Positions 22,026 to 32,020 of a stretch of DNA of 64,000 bases are shown in pieces; the first letter of the stretch is position 1; the number at the start of each line of letters is the position of its first letter. The position numbers and the translations under genes are program-made. This stretch comes from Mesorhabditis belari (Eukaryota; Nematoda; Chromadorea; Rhabditida; Rhabditidae): contig CAUEEP010000400.1 of NCBI GenBank assembly GCA_958450365.1, forward strand, positions 1-64,000. The letters are read 5' to 3'. Below the pieces are notes generated by a model. That model did no database searches, was not told the DNA's origin, and saw only the letters and a program-made list of their open reading frames with translations.

Positions 22026-23490
22026 ATGGGTGTGATGCCCTTGGGTCTATTCATCTCGATTCTCCTCCTTTTCCATCAAATTTCCTCATCGATTCAAGAA
22101 AGCGTTCAAGTGGATCCATCCACGTATTCTTTGCCCTTCAAATAGCTATGTTGTCAACCATTCAGATCTCCGAATGATCGAGGTGAGATCCGTGATCGTC
22201 GTACTTTGAAGTTGGTCAGAAAGAGACTTTTCGATGATCTTAGATTTCAGCCGTAAAGGGGATTGTCCGGATACCGTCTGCTTGAGATCTTGTCGAAGAA
22301 ATTTGTTGGTTTTCTGGGAGAAAAGCGAAATTGATAGAATAAACAGGAAATAGACTTGAGTGTCTCAACGACAAGATTTTGCAGGAATGAAACCCAACAA
22401 GAACTCGTCGAGGCTCGAGGAAAAATCAAGGCGTTGCAGAGCAAGAACTCTGGCCTCGAAACCCAATTGTGAGTTTGGTAATTTGGTATCTCTTGTGGAC
22501 TGCGACTTGAGAAAACAGTTTTTTGACTCCCAAAACACCCATTTCACTCAATCCAATCAATTCCTCTCTAGAGAATTTGAAAGGGAAAACAAAACGGCCG
22601 AAATGGTGAAGTTGAGGGCAGATTTGTGAGTTTTTAAGGAAAAGGATTGAGTATTTGTCTAAAAAATCTGGAGTAAAGTTTTTCGAAAAAATTCAGGATA
22701 CGAACGATGACTGGGGTCCTGGATATGGAAGGATGGTGGTATTTCCCAAAAACCCCTTCTTGGTACAAGGTTTGGTGGATGTTGTGAACCAGGATTATCT
22801 TCATCTCAAGGCTTTTTATCAAGGGAAAACATTTGATGAAGCCGAGGCATATTGTGCGAGTCGAAGGAGCCATCTAGTTTCCATTCACAGTCAGGAAGAG
22901 CACGATTTTGTTTGGAAACTCGGTAAGAAATCGAAATGATTCAATTCTGAAAATTCATGATTTTCGTAGGAATTTATGCTTTATAAACCAAAAACAATCG
23001 ATATTTATTTCAGCGAAAACTGTTGAAAACATTCGAATGTTGGGTCCTGGATCGGACTGAAGGTGGAATTTTTCTTATTGAAAGACATAAATAAATAGCT
23101 ACAAAGTAATGAATTTTCAGCTATTTTCGGAAGGCTCTCCGTGAAAAAATGATCCCTTGGACTGATAGTTCTTTGATGGAAATCTGAAATGATAGAAAAC
23201 TAATTTGAATTGACTAAAATAGTTTTAAAATAGAAAAAATTTGTTGGTAAAATAGAAAAAAAAATATAAACAGCGAAACTCATTGATAGAAATAATGGTA
23301 TCAATTGGGAAACTAGAATAATTTGAATAATAAAAAAAGAAAAAAGAAATATCAATGTCTAAACATAAAAATTCCTTTATTCAGAGAAATCCGAACAAAG
23401 AAAATGCTTTTGAATGGACGGATGGAAGTGTGGTGGATTTCACGAATTGGGATGAAGGAGAGCCGGATTCGTACGCCCACGCTAGGGTGA
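22026..23490 (+). pseudogene. CLEC copy 7, 3' end lost to LINE insertion
   Basis: Exons: 22026-22123 signal (MGVMPLGLFISILLLFHQ), 22251-22304 cysteine exon (DCPDTVCLRSC), 22385-22468 fused coil (NETQQELVEARGKIKALQ..., the first coil joined in frame to the end of another), 22572-22625 coil (EFERENKTAEMVK), CTLD to 22922 (EAYCASRRSHLVSIHSQEEH), 23014-23062, and about 23387-23488 (FEWTDGSVVDFTNWDEGEPD). The WIGL exon is 49 nt instead of 44, which shifts the frame. The 84-nt last exon is missing, because a LINE 5' fragment starts about 100 nt after the 102-nt exon. The lost final cysteine makes it non-functional. Confidence 0.7.
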
Positions 23491-23599
23491 GATTTTCAAC
23501 GTGAAATCATCAATATTTATTCCAATTTCCAATGCATAATTAATCCGATCGATCTGAGGAAATTTCTTTTTGTGAAATAACGGACCTTTAACATATATT

Positions 23600-24571
23600 A
23601 AATTAAAATTATTCTCGGAAACGATTACCACCTGGTGATTGAGGGACTGCCTGAAGCTGACGTCCATCCCGCCATGACACCGTTTGCTAGAAGAGCAGCG
23701 GATCGTCACCTTTTGGATGCGATTTTGGCCTCGTATGGTCTGGATTCAATGGTGGTCCAATCATATAGGATGGGCATCTTCTCTCCGTTTCTACCTAGAC
23801 CTCTGAAGGTGATTTTTGGCTCTACACACGGTGTGTCGAACTTACTGGGTTCCTTTTATCGTGTTAAGAAGCATTCTCTGCCCTGGTAGGCTCGGCTCAT
23901 TGTGATTCGACGCTCGGACCCAAGTTGCTACAAGAGCAAGAGGCAGGAGACACTTCCTTCAACCCAAAATGACCCCCTTCCACACCTCGACGTGAATACG
24001 ACAAGGAGTGTACCTCGGGAACAGGTTAGAGCTTTGCATGTGACTGCTTCCGAAACGACTTTGGCTGCGCAAAAGGATACGACAAGGGAAAGCATGCCGA
24101 CAGCCTCTACGAAAAAGCCTCCAGTCAAGAAGGGCCGACCCCCAAAGAGGATTAACTCTACGAAGATTGACCCGCCTGGGTTGCGCCTTCGCAAAGCACA
24201 CTCCTTGTCGGATGTGAACGAACCATTGGCAAAGAATTTTCGAGATGAAAGGGAAAACGATGAGGGTGCTTTTCTCACTCACCCATCGGAACGGAGGATT
24301 GGAAAGAAACTCCACAAGCAACAAAGTGAATCAGGCTCGCATTCTATGCAGGAGAAATTTCCCGGCTCGCTTTCCCAAGTTTGATGCTCTCTTTTCCCCT
24401 AGTGTTTTTCTTGCCAATGCCCATAGTATAGTTTCTAGTAGCAAGAATCGCTTAGCTACTTTTCAGACCATGACTCGTACAAATTCTTATTCATTTCTTG
24501 CTATTACCGAGACATGGCTAGACGACTCTCTAGTTTCCACTAAGCTCAACGTAAGTTGTCGACACCACTAG
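23600..24571 (+). mobile_element. 5' fragment of a CR1/Jockey-like LINE (ORF1 plus start of ORF2)
   Basis: ORF1 part: YHLVIEGLPEADVHPAM, then DRHLLDAILASYGLDSMVVQ and SYRMGIFSPFLPRPLKVIF, which is an RRM-like fold typical of LINE ORF1. After a stop at about 23889 a second frame (23902-24384) carries an AT-hook-like KKGRPPKRIN. ORF2 start: ANAHSIVSSSKNRLATFQ, SFLAITETWLDDS, the classic opening of an APE endonuclease. Homology to the fuller element at 36.4-40.34 kb shows they are related but distinct copies. Being a 5' rather than a 3' fragment is unusual for LINE truncation and suggests later deletion. Confidence 0.75.
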
Positions 24572-24574
24572 TCA

Positions 24575-24850
24575 TAGCTTCCAAAATTTCCATTGAAGTT
24601 AGTAAGTCAATCAATTTGTGGATATCACCGACCTAATGCAAACGAGTATTCACGCTTTTTAATCCTAACTTTGAAAAAAGTATTGCCTACCTTCAAAAAA
24701 TACAAAGTTTAAAAACATACAGTCCTGATAGAAGGATGGTGACATGGAGTTAGTACTAAATTATTCGCGAAACTAACCAGAACAAACATGATCAGTCAAA
24801 CAGATTCAGTGTTCAGAGCCATTCCACAAAATGAAACAAAAAAACAAATT
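24575..24850. other. Spacer after LINE fragment
   Basis: AT-rich sequence without a supported gene. It separates the LINE fragment from the minus-strand CLEC copy 8. Confidence 0.4.
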
Positions 24851-24999
24851 AATCGCCGCCCGATCGAATCACGGAACGTCGAGCTTTCGATCTATTTTCT
24901 TCTATTCTAGAAAAAAACAATCTGCAGTTGTGTGTTTCAGAAGAATGAATCAGATTGGATTTATTGGTTTTGTCGATAGATAGGAAGATAAAGCATTTC

Positions 25000-25690
25000 T
25001 CAGAACTGAAGCTCCTTTTGCAAATCAAACGAAACTGATCGGTAGGAGAAAAGACCTCCCATTTCCCTCCCATTTCCTAGCCCCAAAGCTGAAATGTGTT
25101 CATTTCTGATGGAAATACTTTGATAAAACACCTTGCGTTATTCTACACAAAGAAATCTCCTAAGATTGATCCAGATATTTTAGGATTAACTATGCATTGG
25201 AAATTACTATAAATATTGATGATTGAAAATCTCACAAAAGCGTGGGTGTTCGAATCCGGTTCTCCAACGTCCCAATTCGTGAAATCCACCGAACTTCAAT
25301 CCATCCATTCAAAAGCATTTCCTTTGTTCGGATTTCTCTGAATAAACAAATTTTTATGTTTCACTGTTGATATTTCAACCAATTTTTTTTCCATTTCAAC
25401 TCAAACTATTTAAAACGTTTTAAAACTATTCTAGTCTTTCATTTCAAACGATGATTTCTATCCGATTTTCCTTTCTTATTATTGAGATCATTCTGGTTTC
25501 CCAATCGAAACCATTATTTCTATCAAAGAACTATCAGTCAAACGAATCTTTCTTTACAAAGTGCGTTCCAAAGTGGCTGAAAAAAATGAAAGAATTAAGT
25601 TTAATATATTCATTTATGTCTTTCCATATGAAAAATTCAACCTTCAGTCCGATCCAGAGCCAAGCATTTGAATAACGAGTGTTCGCTGAA
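25000..25690 (-). pseudogene. CLEC copy 8: three 3' exons with nonsense mutations
   Basis: The WIGL exon, 25642-25685 (NAWLWIGLK), is intact. The 102-nt exon, 25236-25337, has TGA in place of the GGA of WTDGS. The last exon (about 25007-25091) carries an extra direct repeat of GGGAGG-type sequence, a TAG and a shifted frame before RLICKRS. The first CTLD exon and everything upstream are replaced, from about 25700, by repeated TTTATAAAGCA units and then by the 790-bp element. Confidence 0.65.
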
Positions 25691-25756
25691 ATAAATCTTG
25701 TTTTTGGTTTATAAAGCATAGATTTTATAAAGTTTATAAAGCAGTTTATAAAGCAT

Positions 25757-26553
25757 ACAAACACTCACAAATCGGCTTCGAACCTGGTCTCCAATTCGGA
25801 GACTCTTGTCGTGATCTCGCTAGCTCCACGTCCGGTTTTGTTCGCTCACGATCGTTCGCTTTGCCCGCTGTCTAATTGGGGGACCCGTGAAAGTATTTGC
25901 GCTGATGGGTTGGAAAATAGACATAGTTCGGCCCTTTGGACCGTACAAATCTCTCATTAGGCCTTTCAGACAGTTCAGAAAAGTCCATGGTTACACTCAG
26001 GCCCTTCTGGCCTTCAAAAATTTTCATTCCAGTCCTTCGGGTCTTTCAGAAAATTCATTCCTGCCCTTCGGGCCGTCAAAACAGTGATTTAGGTCTTACA
26101 CACATCGGTGCAATTTGCGTTTTTTGATGAATTTTGATGAAAGATGTGTCATTCTACACAGAAAAATGTACTCATTTCAAAACAGGAAAATTTTCCAAAT
26201 TCTCCTGACAGATTTTTTGAAAAACCGTTTTTTAGTGGAAAAAGCGTCATTTACAACGGAGAACCCCGGGAACCCCTTTTTTTTCGAAGCCTTTAACTCG
26301 GTGACATCGCAAAATCGAAAGATGTAAGGTGATAGATTCGATTTATTAGATTCTTATCTTCCTTTTCACACCAAAGCCAAGCAATTATAAAGCCTCCACA
26401 AAAACTAGTAGTATTGTGAATCTAAAAATAACTGTCTGTCTGTTTGTAATGAGAAAGCGACTTTTAAATGCTCAAAATTCCATTCTCAAACATCTATTCC
26501 GGCTCGTCAAAACAGCCATTCCTGCCCTTTGGGCCGTCAAAACTTTCACTTTG
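25757..26553. repeat. 790-bp dispersed element, copy B (inverted relative to copy A)
   Basis: Reverse complement of 6574-7358 with few differences, including the fossil coil exon at its left edge and the GGCCC/GAAGGGC hairpin cluster (about 25930-26090). It lies between CLEC copy 8 (-) and CLEC copy 9 (+), in the 5' flank of both. An open frame runs through the hairpin units (MKVFALMGWKIDIVRPFG...), but the same frame in copy A is on the opposite strand and there is no domain, so I treat it as non-coding. Confidence 0.6.
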
Positions 26554-26626
26554 GCGCTTTGGCATCGTCGCTTCATTCATTCTTCCCATTTCCTTGAATT
26601 CAAAACGAATTCACCAATCGATCGGA

Positions 26627-28701
26627 ATGGGTGTGATGGCCGTCGCTCTATTCATCACGATTTTCCTTCTTTTCCATCGAATTTCTTCGTCAAAGTTGGT
26701 CAGAAAGGGATTTTCGATGATCTTAGATTTCAGCAGTAGAGACGAGGGTTCGTCGTCCATTGATACCGTCCATCCCATCAATTTGAGGTCTTGTCAAAGA
26801 AGTTTGTGGATTTTTTGGAGAAAAGCAAATCAATAAAGCGAATTTGGTAGAATGAACAAGAAATAGGTTTGCGTGTCCCAATGACAAGACTTTTCAGGAG
26901 TAAAACCCAACAAGAACTCGTCGAGGCTCGAGGAAAAATCTGCGGACTGTGCGAGCGAACGACGAATATTGGTGCTTATTAGAAAGCCGAGATGTGAGGC
27001 TTAAGATTCCTTAAGAAATATCTGAGCAGGAGACACTTCTAGAGATTCCAAAATCGCCGAACTGTCAACGATCTTCTCCGCGTCGAAGGCCGATTTGTAG
27101 GTTCAACAATATTGGAATTTGACTGGCTAGAGTTGTTCAGAGAGAGGGAGTTGAACGAAGCGAGGGAGAAAAATGCTGAGGTGGAGAGGGAATTGAGGTC
27201 CGAAAACACTGAGCTCAGAGCCGATTTGTGAGTCTTCTTCCCACTTTGGTTATTCTTTGTTATGACAGCTTGTTAACTAACGAAAGAAGCGGTTTCTCTC
27301 AAGATCAGAGCAGATTGGTGGAAGTCGATTGAAATTTGAATTTTACCAGATCGGATTGGATAAATTGCAATCTAACTGATCTGATCTAAACTTTTCCAAT
27401 ATCTACTCGACAATCCGAAAACATTGAGCTAAAGGCCGAGTTGTGAGTTTTCTTCTCTCTTTGGCTAATCTTTGTTATGACAGATTGTTAACTAACAGAA
27501 CTCCTTTTAGAGCAACGAAAATCACCGAATTGAGGGCTCAAATGTGAGTTCATCTCTTGTCGACTGAGACTTAAGAAAACAGTTTTTTCATTTCCCAAAC
27601 ACCCATTCCACTCAATCCAATCAATTCCTCTTTAGACAATCTGAAAGGGAAAACAAAACGGCCGAAATCGCGAAGTTGCAGGCAGATTTGTGAGTTTGTT
27701 TTATGGAAAAGGAAGTAGTATTTGTTTCAAAAAAACCTGGAGTAAAGTTTTTCGAAGAAATTCAGAAATCAAACGATGACTTTCTTGGATCTGAATGGAT
27801 GGTCGTATTTGGAACAAACCGCTTCTTGGTACAAGGTTTGGTGGATGTTGTGAACCAGAATTATCTTCATCTCAAGACTTTGGATCAAGAAATGACGTTT
27901 GATGAAGCCGAGGCATATTGTGGGGGCAGAAAGAGCCATTTAGTCACAATCCACAGTGAGGAAGAGAACCAGTTTGTTTGGGAACTCGGTAGGAAGTCGA
28001 AATGATTCAGTTCTGAAAATTCATGATTTTCGTAGGAATTTCTGCTTTATAAACCAAAAACAATATTTATTTCAGCGAACACTCTTTATTCAAATGCTTG
28101 GTTCTGGATCGGACTGAAGGTTGAATTTTTCTTATGGAAAGACATAAATGAATATATTAAACTTAATTATTTCATTTTTTTCAGCCACTTTGGAACGCAC
28201 TTTGTAAAAAAAGACTCGTTTGACTGATAGTTCTTTGATAGAAATCTGAAATGATAGAATTTATAGAAGTCTAATTTGAATTGAAAAATTAGAATAGTTG
28301 TAAAATGGAAAAAAAATATGGTTGAAATAGCAATAGTGAAACATAAAAATTCCTTTATTTAGAGAAATCCGAACAAAGGAAATGCTTTTGAATGGACGGA
28401 TGGAAGTTCGGTGGATTTCACGAAGTGGTATCCGGAAGAGCCGGATTCGAACACCCATACTTTGGTGGGATTTTCAACGTGAAATCATTAATATTTATTG
28501 TAATTTCCAATGCATAGTTAATCCCAAAATATTTTGATCAATCTGAGGAAATTCTTTTTGTGAAATGACGCAAAGTGTTTTATCAAAGGGTTTCCATCAG
28601 AAATGAACACATTTCAGCTTCGTAGCTACAGTGGGAAATGGGTGGTCTATTATCCTACCACTCAGGCTTATTTTATCTGCAAAAGAAGCTCCCGATTCTG
28701 A
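26627..28701 (+). CDS. CLEC copy 9: long-stalk lectin, one stop in stalk
   Basis: The start at 26627 (MGVMAVALFITIFLLFHR) reads without a break into the cysteine exon (ends 26805: INLRSCQRS). Stalk exons: 26898-26993, 27043-27096 (DSKIAELSTIFSASK), 27141-27227 (RERELNEAREKNAEVERE), 27511-27543 (ATKITELRAQM), 27636-27689 (QSERENKTAEIAK). CTLD: first exon to 27988 (EAYCGGRKSHLVTIHSEEEN), 28076-28119 (NAWFWIGLK), 28363-28464 (FEWTDGSSVDFTKW, EEPDSNTH) and 28618-28701 (YSGKWVVYYPTTQ, FICKR). TAG at 26980-26982 interrupts the first stalk exon where copy 10 has TTG. A partial duplicate of a stalk exon lies near 27415. CTLD exons are intact. It represents a second subtype with a different stalk set. 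Confidence 0.7.
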
Positions 28702-28924
28702 TAAATGTCTTCTGTCCTTTTCTGTGGACAACTACCAATAAATCCGATCTTATTCATTCTTCCGAAAACACACAACTGCACATTATCTTTTTCTTTATTT
28801 CTGAATTGTTTGTTCAAAATCTCATATAAAGTTCTCTCAAAAGCCCAGAATTCCGCCTGAAGCTGCAAGTATTTTGCTCTCTCGTCGCTCCTGAATAGAC
28901 TATTAGATAAACGTGTTGAACATC

Positions 28925-29060
28925 AATGGACCTCAGCATGAGGAAACTGACGATTCTTCGTGAAGGTCGCTCTTCTCGTCCCTCAACTCGTCGATTTGTC
29001 TTTGATTTTTGTTCCTGAAGTTCTCAATAATTCGATTTATGCTTTTTTTCGACTCACTGT
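28925..29060 (-). CDS. Antisense coiled-coil last exon downstream of CLEC copy 9
   Basis: The minus strand reads NRIIENFRNKNQRQIDELRD, EKSDLHEESSVSSC, stop. Same exon type as 14870-14975 and 36157-36270. It is tail to tail with CLEC copy 9. Confidence 0.4.
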
Positions 29061-29284
29061 TGGTTCTGTAGGCGAAGATCTTGGTCTCTTTTTGGCTAAT
29101 CATAACGACTAAGCAAGTAGAGAATGTATGTATGTATTGTAGATATAATGAGCTGTGAATGTCTTTATAGTCAAAAAACGAATGAAACCCCATTTTCAGA
29201 TGGAATTTGTTCGAGGAAATCACTTAGCTATGTACATATCACTACATTATACTCTTTCAATAAGCTTTTTGCAAAATGGTCGAC

Positions 29285-29292
29285 TATATAAG
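29285..29292 (+). promoter_or_regulatory. Candidate TATA box
   Basis: TATATAAG lies 37 bases before the ATG at 29329, a spacing that leaves only a very short leader. It is absent from the related copies at 9.2 and 62.4 kb, in line with those being decayed. Confidence 0.3.
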
Positions 29293-29328
29293 GTGCCCGT
29301 TAGTAATGTCAAACTGAAAGCAATCAAA

Positions 29329-29403
29329 ATGGATTTGATTCGAAATTCTCCATTCATTTGCCTCGTGATGTTCTCGGCCACGTTTGCGGAGAATTACGTG
29401 TAG
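29329..29403 (+). CDS. Small secreted-peptide-like ORF, in-frame stop then continuation
   Basis: ATG at 29329 gives MDLIRNSPFICLVMFSATFA ENYV and a TAG. The hydrophobic core followed by A-F-A resembles a cleavable signal peptide. The same reading frame stays open for 49 more codons after the TAG to 29553 (SLFDLFENRFEARVASEEV, RRERCCSSLSLTK), including a CC pair. Either a nonsense mutation ended a roughly 73-residue secreted protein, or the TAG lies in an intron beginning GTGTAG. The opening is conserved at 9120-9215 (-). Confidence 0.4.
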   Translation: MDLIRNSPFICLVMFSATFAENYV

Positions 29404-29689
29404 CTAAGCGAATCTCTCTTTGATCTCTTTGAAAATCGGTTTGAGGCACGAGTAGCGAGTGAAGAGGTCCGGCGAGAGAGATGCTGTTCGAGTTTGAGTT
29501 TAACAAAGATCTCTTTTCAATCAAAGGAGTCCTTATTAGTCCAAATTAACTAAAATAACAGCATAGATCGAAAGCTCGGCTTTCCGTGGTTGGATCAAAG
29601 ATATCATGGAGGTCAGAAAAGATAGAAACCCGTGTGGGCCTGAATGAAAACTTTATTATTGTGGGTAGTTATTAAATGATCGTAATGAA

Positions 29690-30560
29690 GAGGGATGCTT
29701 TCAAACAATGATCATCAATCACTTTCTTTAGAAGTCGCCATTCTTCAAGTATCCCGAATCGACGCTGTGCTCGCCGTGTTTGTACGATTCGATTTGAGGA
29801 AATGTTGCCAGTGGGTCGAGAACGCATTTCTACTAGTTTATCTCTGGAGTCCGGAAGCGGTTTGGGTCTGCTTTTTGTGAAGATGGGTAGAGAATCTATC
29901 TAGTTCTCTCCCAAACTTCACAAAACGAAAAAAAGTCCATGATAATCAACTTCGAGTTTGTGTGGTTTCCACACTTTGCGGGCGCGACTAAAATGAGAGG
30001 ATTGACATTAAATGGATGTGGTATGTCAATATATACCCTTTTGTGTTTGTCTGGTCTTTTCCATCGCTTAGCTGAATCTAGGTGAAAACTATGTGATCTT
30101 CGATGCCTTATTTCGACATAGCTAGTGCCCGATTCTTTCCACTTCGAAGAGATCATTTGAAATCAACTACTAACATGTACACATGTTTTGCTGAGACTCA
30201 AAGTAAATGTTCTGGCACCAATCGACCTCACAAACAAGGTTATAAGTCTAAGTTGAAGAAAAAGTCATTTATTCAACTTATTTCGATGTATTCCGGATCG
30301 TGGAATTGGCAACCTTGCCGCTTTGAGGTCAAATATTCTCGGGCGCTCAGCCCAGGTACAAGTCTTCATTGAATTGCAGCTTTCTAGCGATGTAGACGTG
30401 ACCGTCGAGAGTCTGAAATGTTTTACTTGACCGAGTTCTACATTGATTGAAACTTATTCTTTTTTTTCTTCGAAACAAACAGGAGACTGACCAGAATCCT
30501 CTCAACGATTTCTGAACAGATAGCTCAAGGGACAACAGAAAAGAGATACAAGGCCTTTAG
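29690..30560. repeat. Mosaic repeat shared with 11.86-12.33 and 62.75-63.06 kb
   Basis: Sub-blocks match 11860-12330 (+) and 62750-62840. On the minus strand two short frames are kept between copies: ATFPQIESYKHGEHSVDSGY (about 29735-29800, compare 62772-62990) and ILVAPAKCGNH (about 29950). They could be exons of a duplicated gene, but no complete model emerges. Confidence 0.4.
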
Positions 30561-30950
30561 CTATCTGTATCATTAGCATCACATAGATTCATCAGCTCAA
30601 AATTGCACCTCGCACCGAAAATGCGCGATGAACCGGTGTTGAGATCGGTGGCTTTCCTCTGCCCCTATCTTTAAGGTTCTAGATTCTGTTTAGATAGCTG
30701 ATCTAATATTATAGAAAGAATTTGATAATGTTTGTGTCGACGAAGCGTCAATCCGTTGTGTACTTGTATCACGAGCGGGCCCTATGCTGAATATTGCGTG
30801 TCCTTGTTATATTGTGAGGATTTTGGGGAAACCCGTTTAACATTTTGTTCTATTCGGCTTTTGAAGCAAAATCATCCTCAATGATAAGATTGAAGCCGAA
30901 CTATTCAATTCAGACTATTCAGCCTTCTGGTACTTCTTCAAATTAGCAAC
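30560..30950. other. Spacer, part shared with 43.2-43.4 kb
   Basis: About 100 bases at 30530-30660 match 43200-43360, the end of the minus-strand ORF there (reading ATDLNTGSS here). Nothing else is supported. Confidence 0.35.
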
Positions 30951-30955
30951 CGGCT

Positions 30956-31177
30956 TACCGTATTCTCTCTAATAGTAGTGCACCCTGAGCGTTGCCTGAA
31001 TTGCTCGAAATTTCGAAAACCGCTTATCAGAACCTATCGATGTGGGGTCGGAAAATGTAGCTGATGATGAGATCTTCTGGGGGAATAGAGTGTAGAGTTT
31101 CTGCGAAAATCTCGAAACCGTAAAATAGTCATCAACTCGACTCGGCGGGGTCCACTACTATTAGAGTGAATACGGTA
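30956..31177. mobile_element. MITE-like element with 30-bp inverted ends
   Basis: The left end TACCGTATTCTCTCTAATAG and the right end (complement TACCGTATTCACTCTAATAG) continue as TAGTG and CACCC-like bases, about 30 bp with two mismatches. They flank 160 bp without coding potential. Ends of the form ACCGTATT...CTCTAATA resemble short DNA elements described in nematodes, from memory only. A clear target duplication is not visible. Confidence 0.6.
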
Positions 31178-31306
31178 ACTAGCTAAGATTTATATTTCAG
31201 ATTTTTCTTTTTATCTTTGTTTTCTATCAACTATTTAAACATAAAGCTTTATAGAAATATAATATTGGTTTGACATATTACAGTTCAATATCACAATTAT
31301 GCCGCT

Positions 31307-31735
31307 TCAATGACCTTTTGATGGATGAACAGTCACGGTGATCGAATTTCTTGTCCTTGCCGGCTTTTCTTTCGGCTTTCGGAGGAAAAGTGCGGTGATT
31401 ATACTGAAATGAGAAGATTTATACTACAATAAACATTGCAAGTGTTAAAATGAGCTTAATCTACCGTAAAATGTGATTTTGTGCACTAACCTTAAAACAG
31501 GGTTGAAGAGAAAAGCGTGGCTGAAATCACGAACAGACATCAACATATTGGCAACATCCCAGTTGAGAAATAGATTCGAAACGTTTCCAACGAAATAGAA
31601 ACCAATAGTGTAAGTGAAAGTAACCAGAGAACTGATGATCATCTAAAGATCATGATGATCAAGAGAAGTAAAGTCTTCACCAACTTGTGTCATCAACAAC
31701 ATTTCTGCTCGGCTGGCGTGGCCGCTGTGTTTTAG
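31307..31735 (-). CDS. Serpentine chemoreceptor C-terminus (three exons)
   Basis: Minus-strand exons 31685-31735 (KHSGHASRAEMLLMTQ), 31491-31642 (MIISSLVTFTYTIGFYFVG, then FSHAFLFNPVLR) and 31307-31403 (IITALFLRKPKEKPARTRNS, ITVTVHPSKGH, stop). Phases 0 and 2 join cleanly with short introns. The pattern of a charged third intracellular loop, two membrane segments with FNPVL near the end of the last helix, and a short basic tail is that of nematode seven-helix chemoreceptors. The class cannot be assigned. Helices 1-5 are absent upstream, so this is a relic or a truncated gene. It lies between two convergent CLEC genes. Confidence 0.6.
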
Positions 31736-32020
31736 CTGAAAGTGCTTTGAATCAAAATTTGCTTTGCCAGTTTTCTGGTGCAGCTCGCTTAGTTTTGCCT
31801 CAATCGTGCCTGTCTATGATCTTGTTGCAGAACAGAACCAACCAGTCGAAAAAACCATGAATCGAATTTTTGGAATTTTGGGTTTTTGGGAAAACTTTTT
31901 ATATGAGATTTTGAACACACAATTCAGAAACTAGGATAGTGTGCAGTTGTGTGTTTTCAGAAGATTGAATAAAATGGGATTTATTAGTTTTTGTCCATAG
32001 AAAGGAACATAAGATATTGA

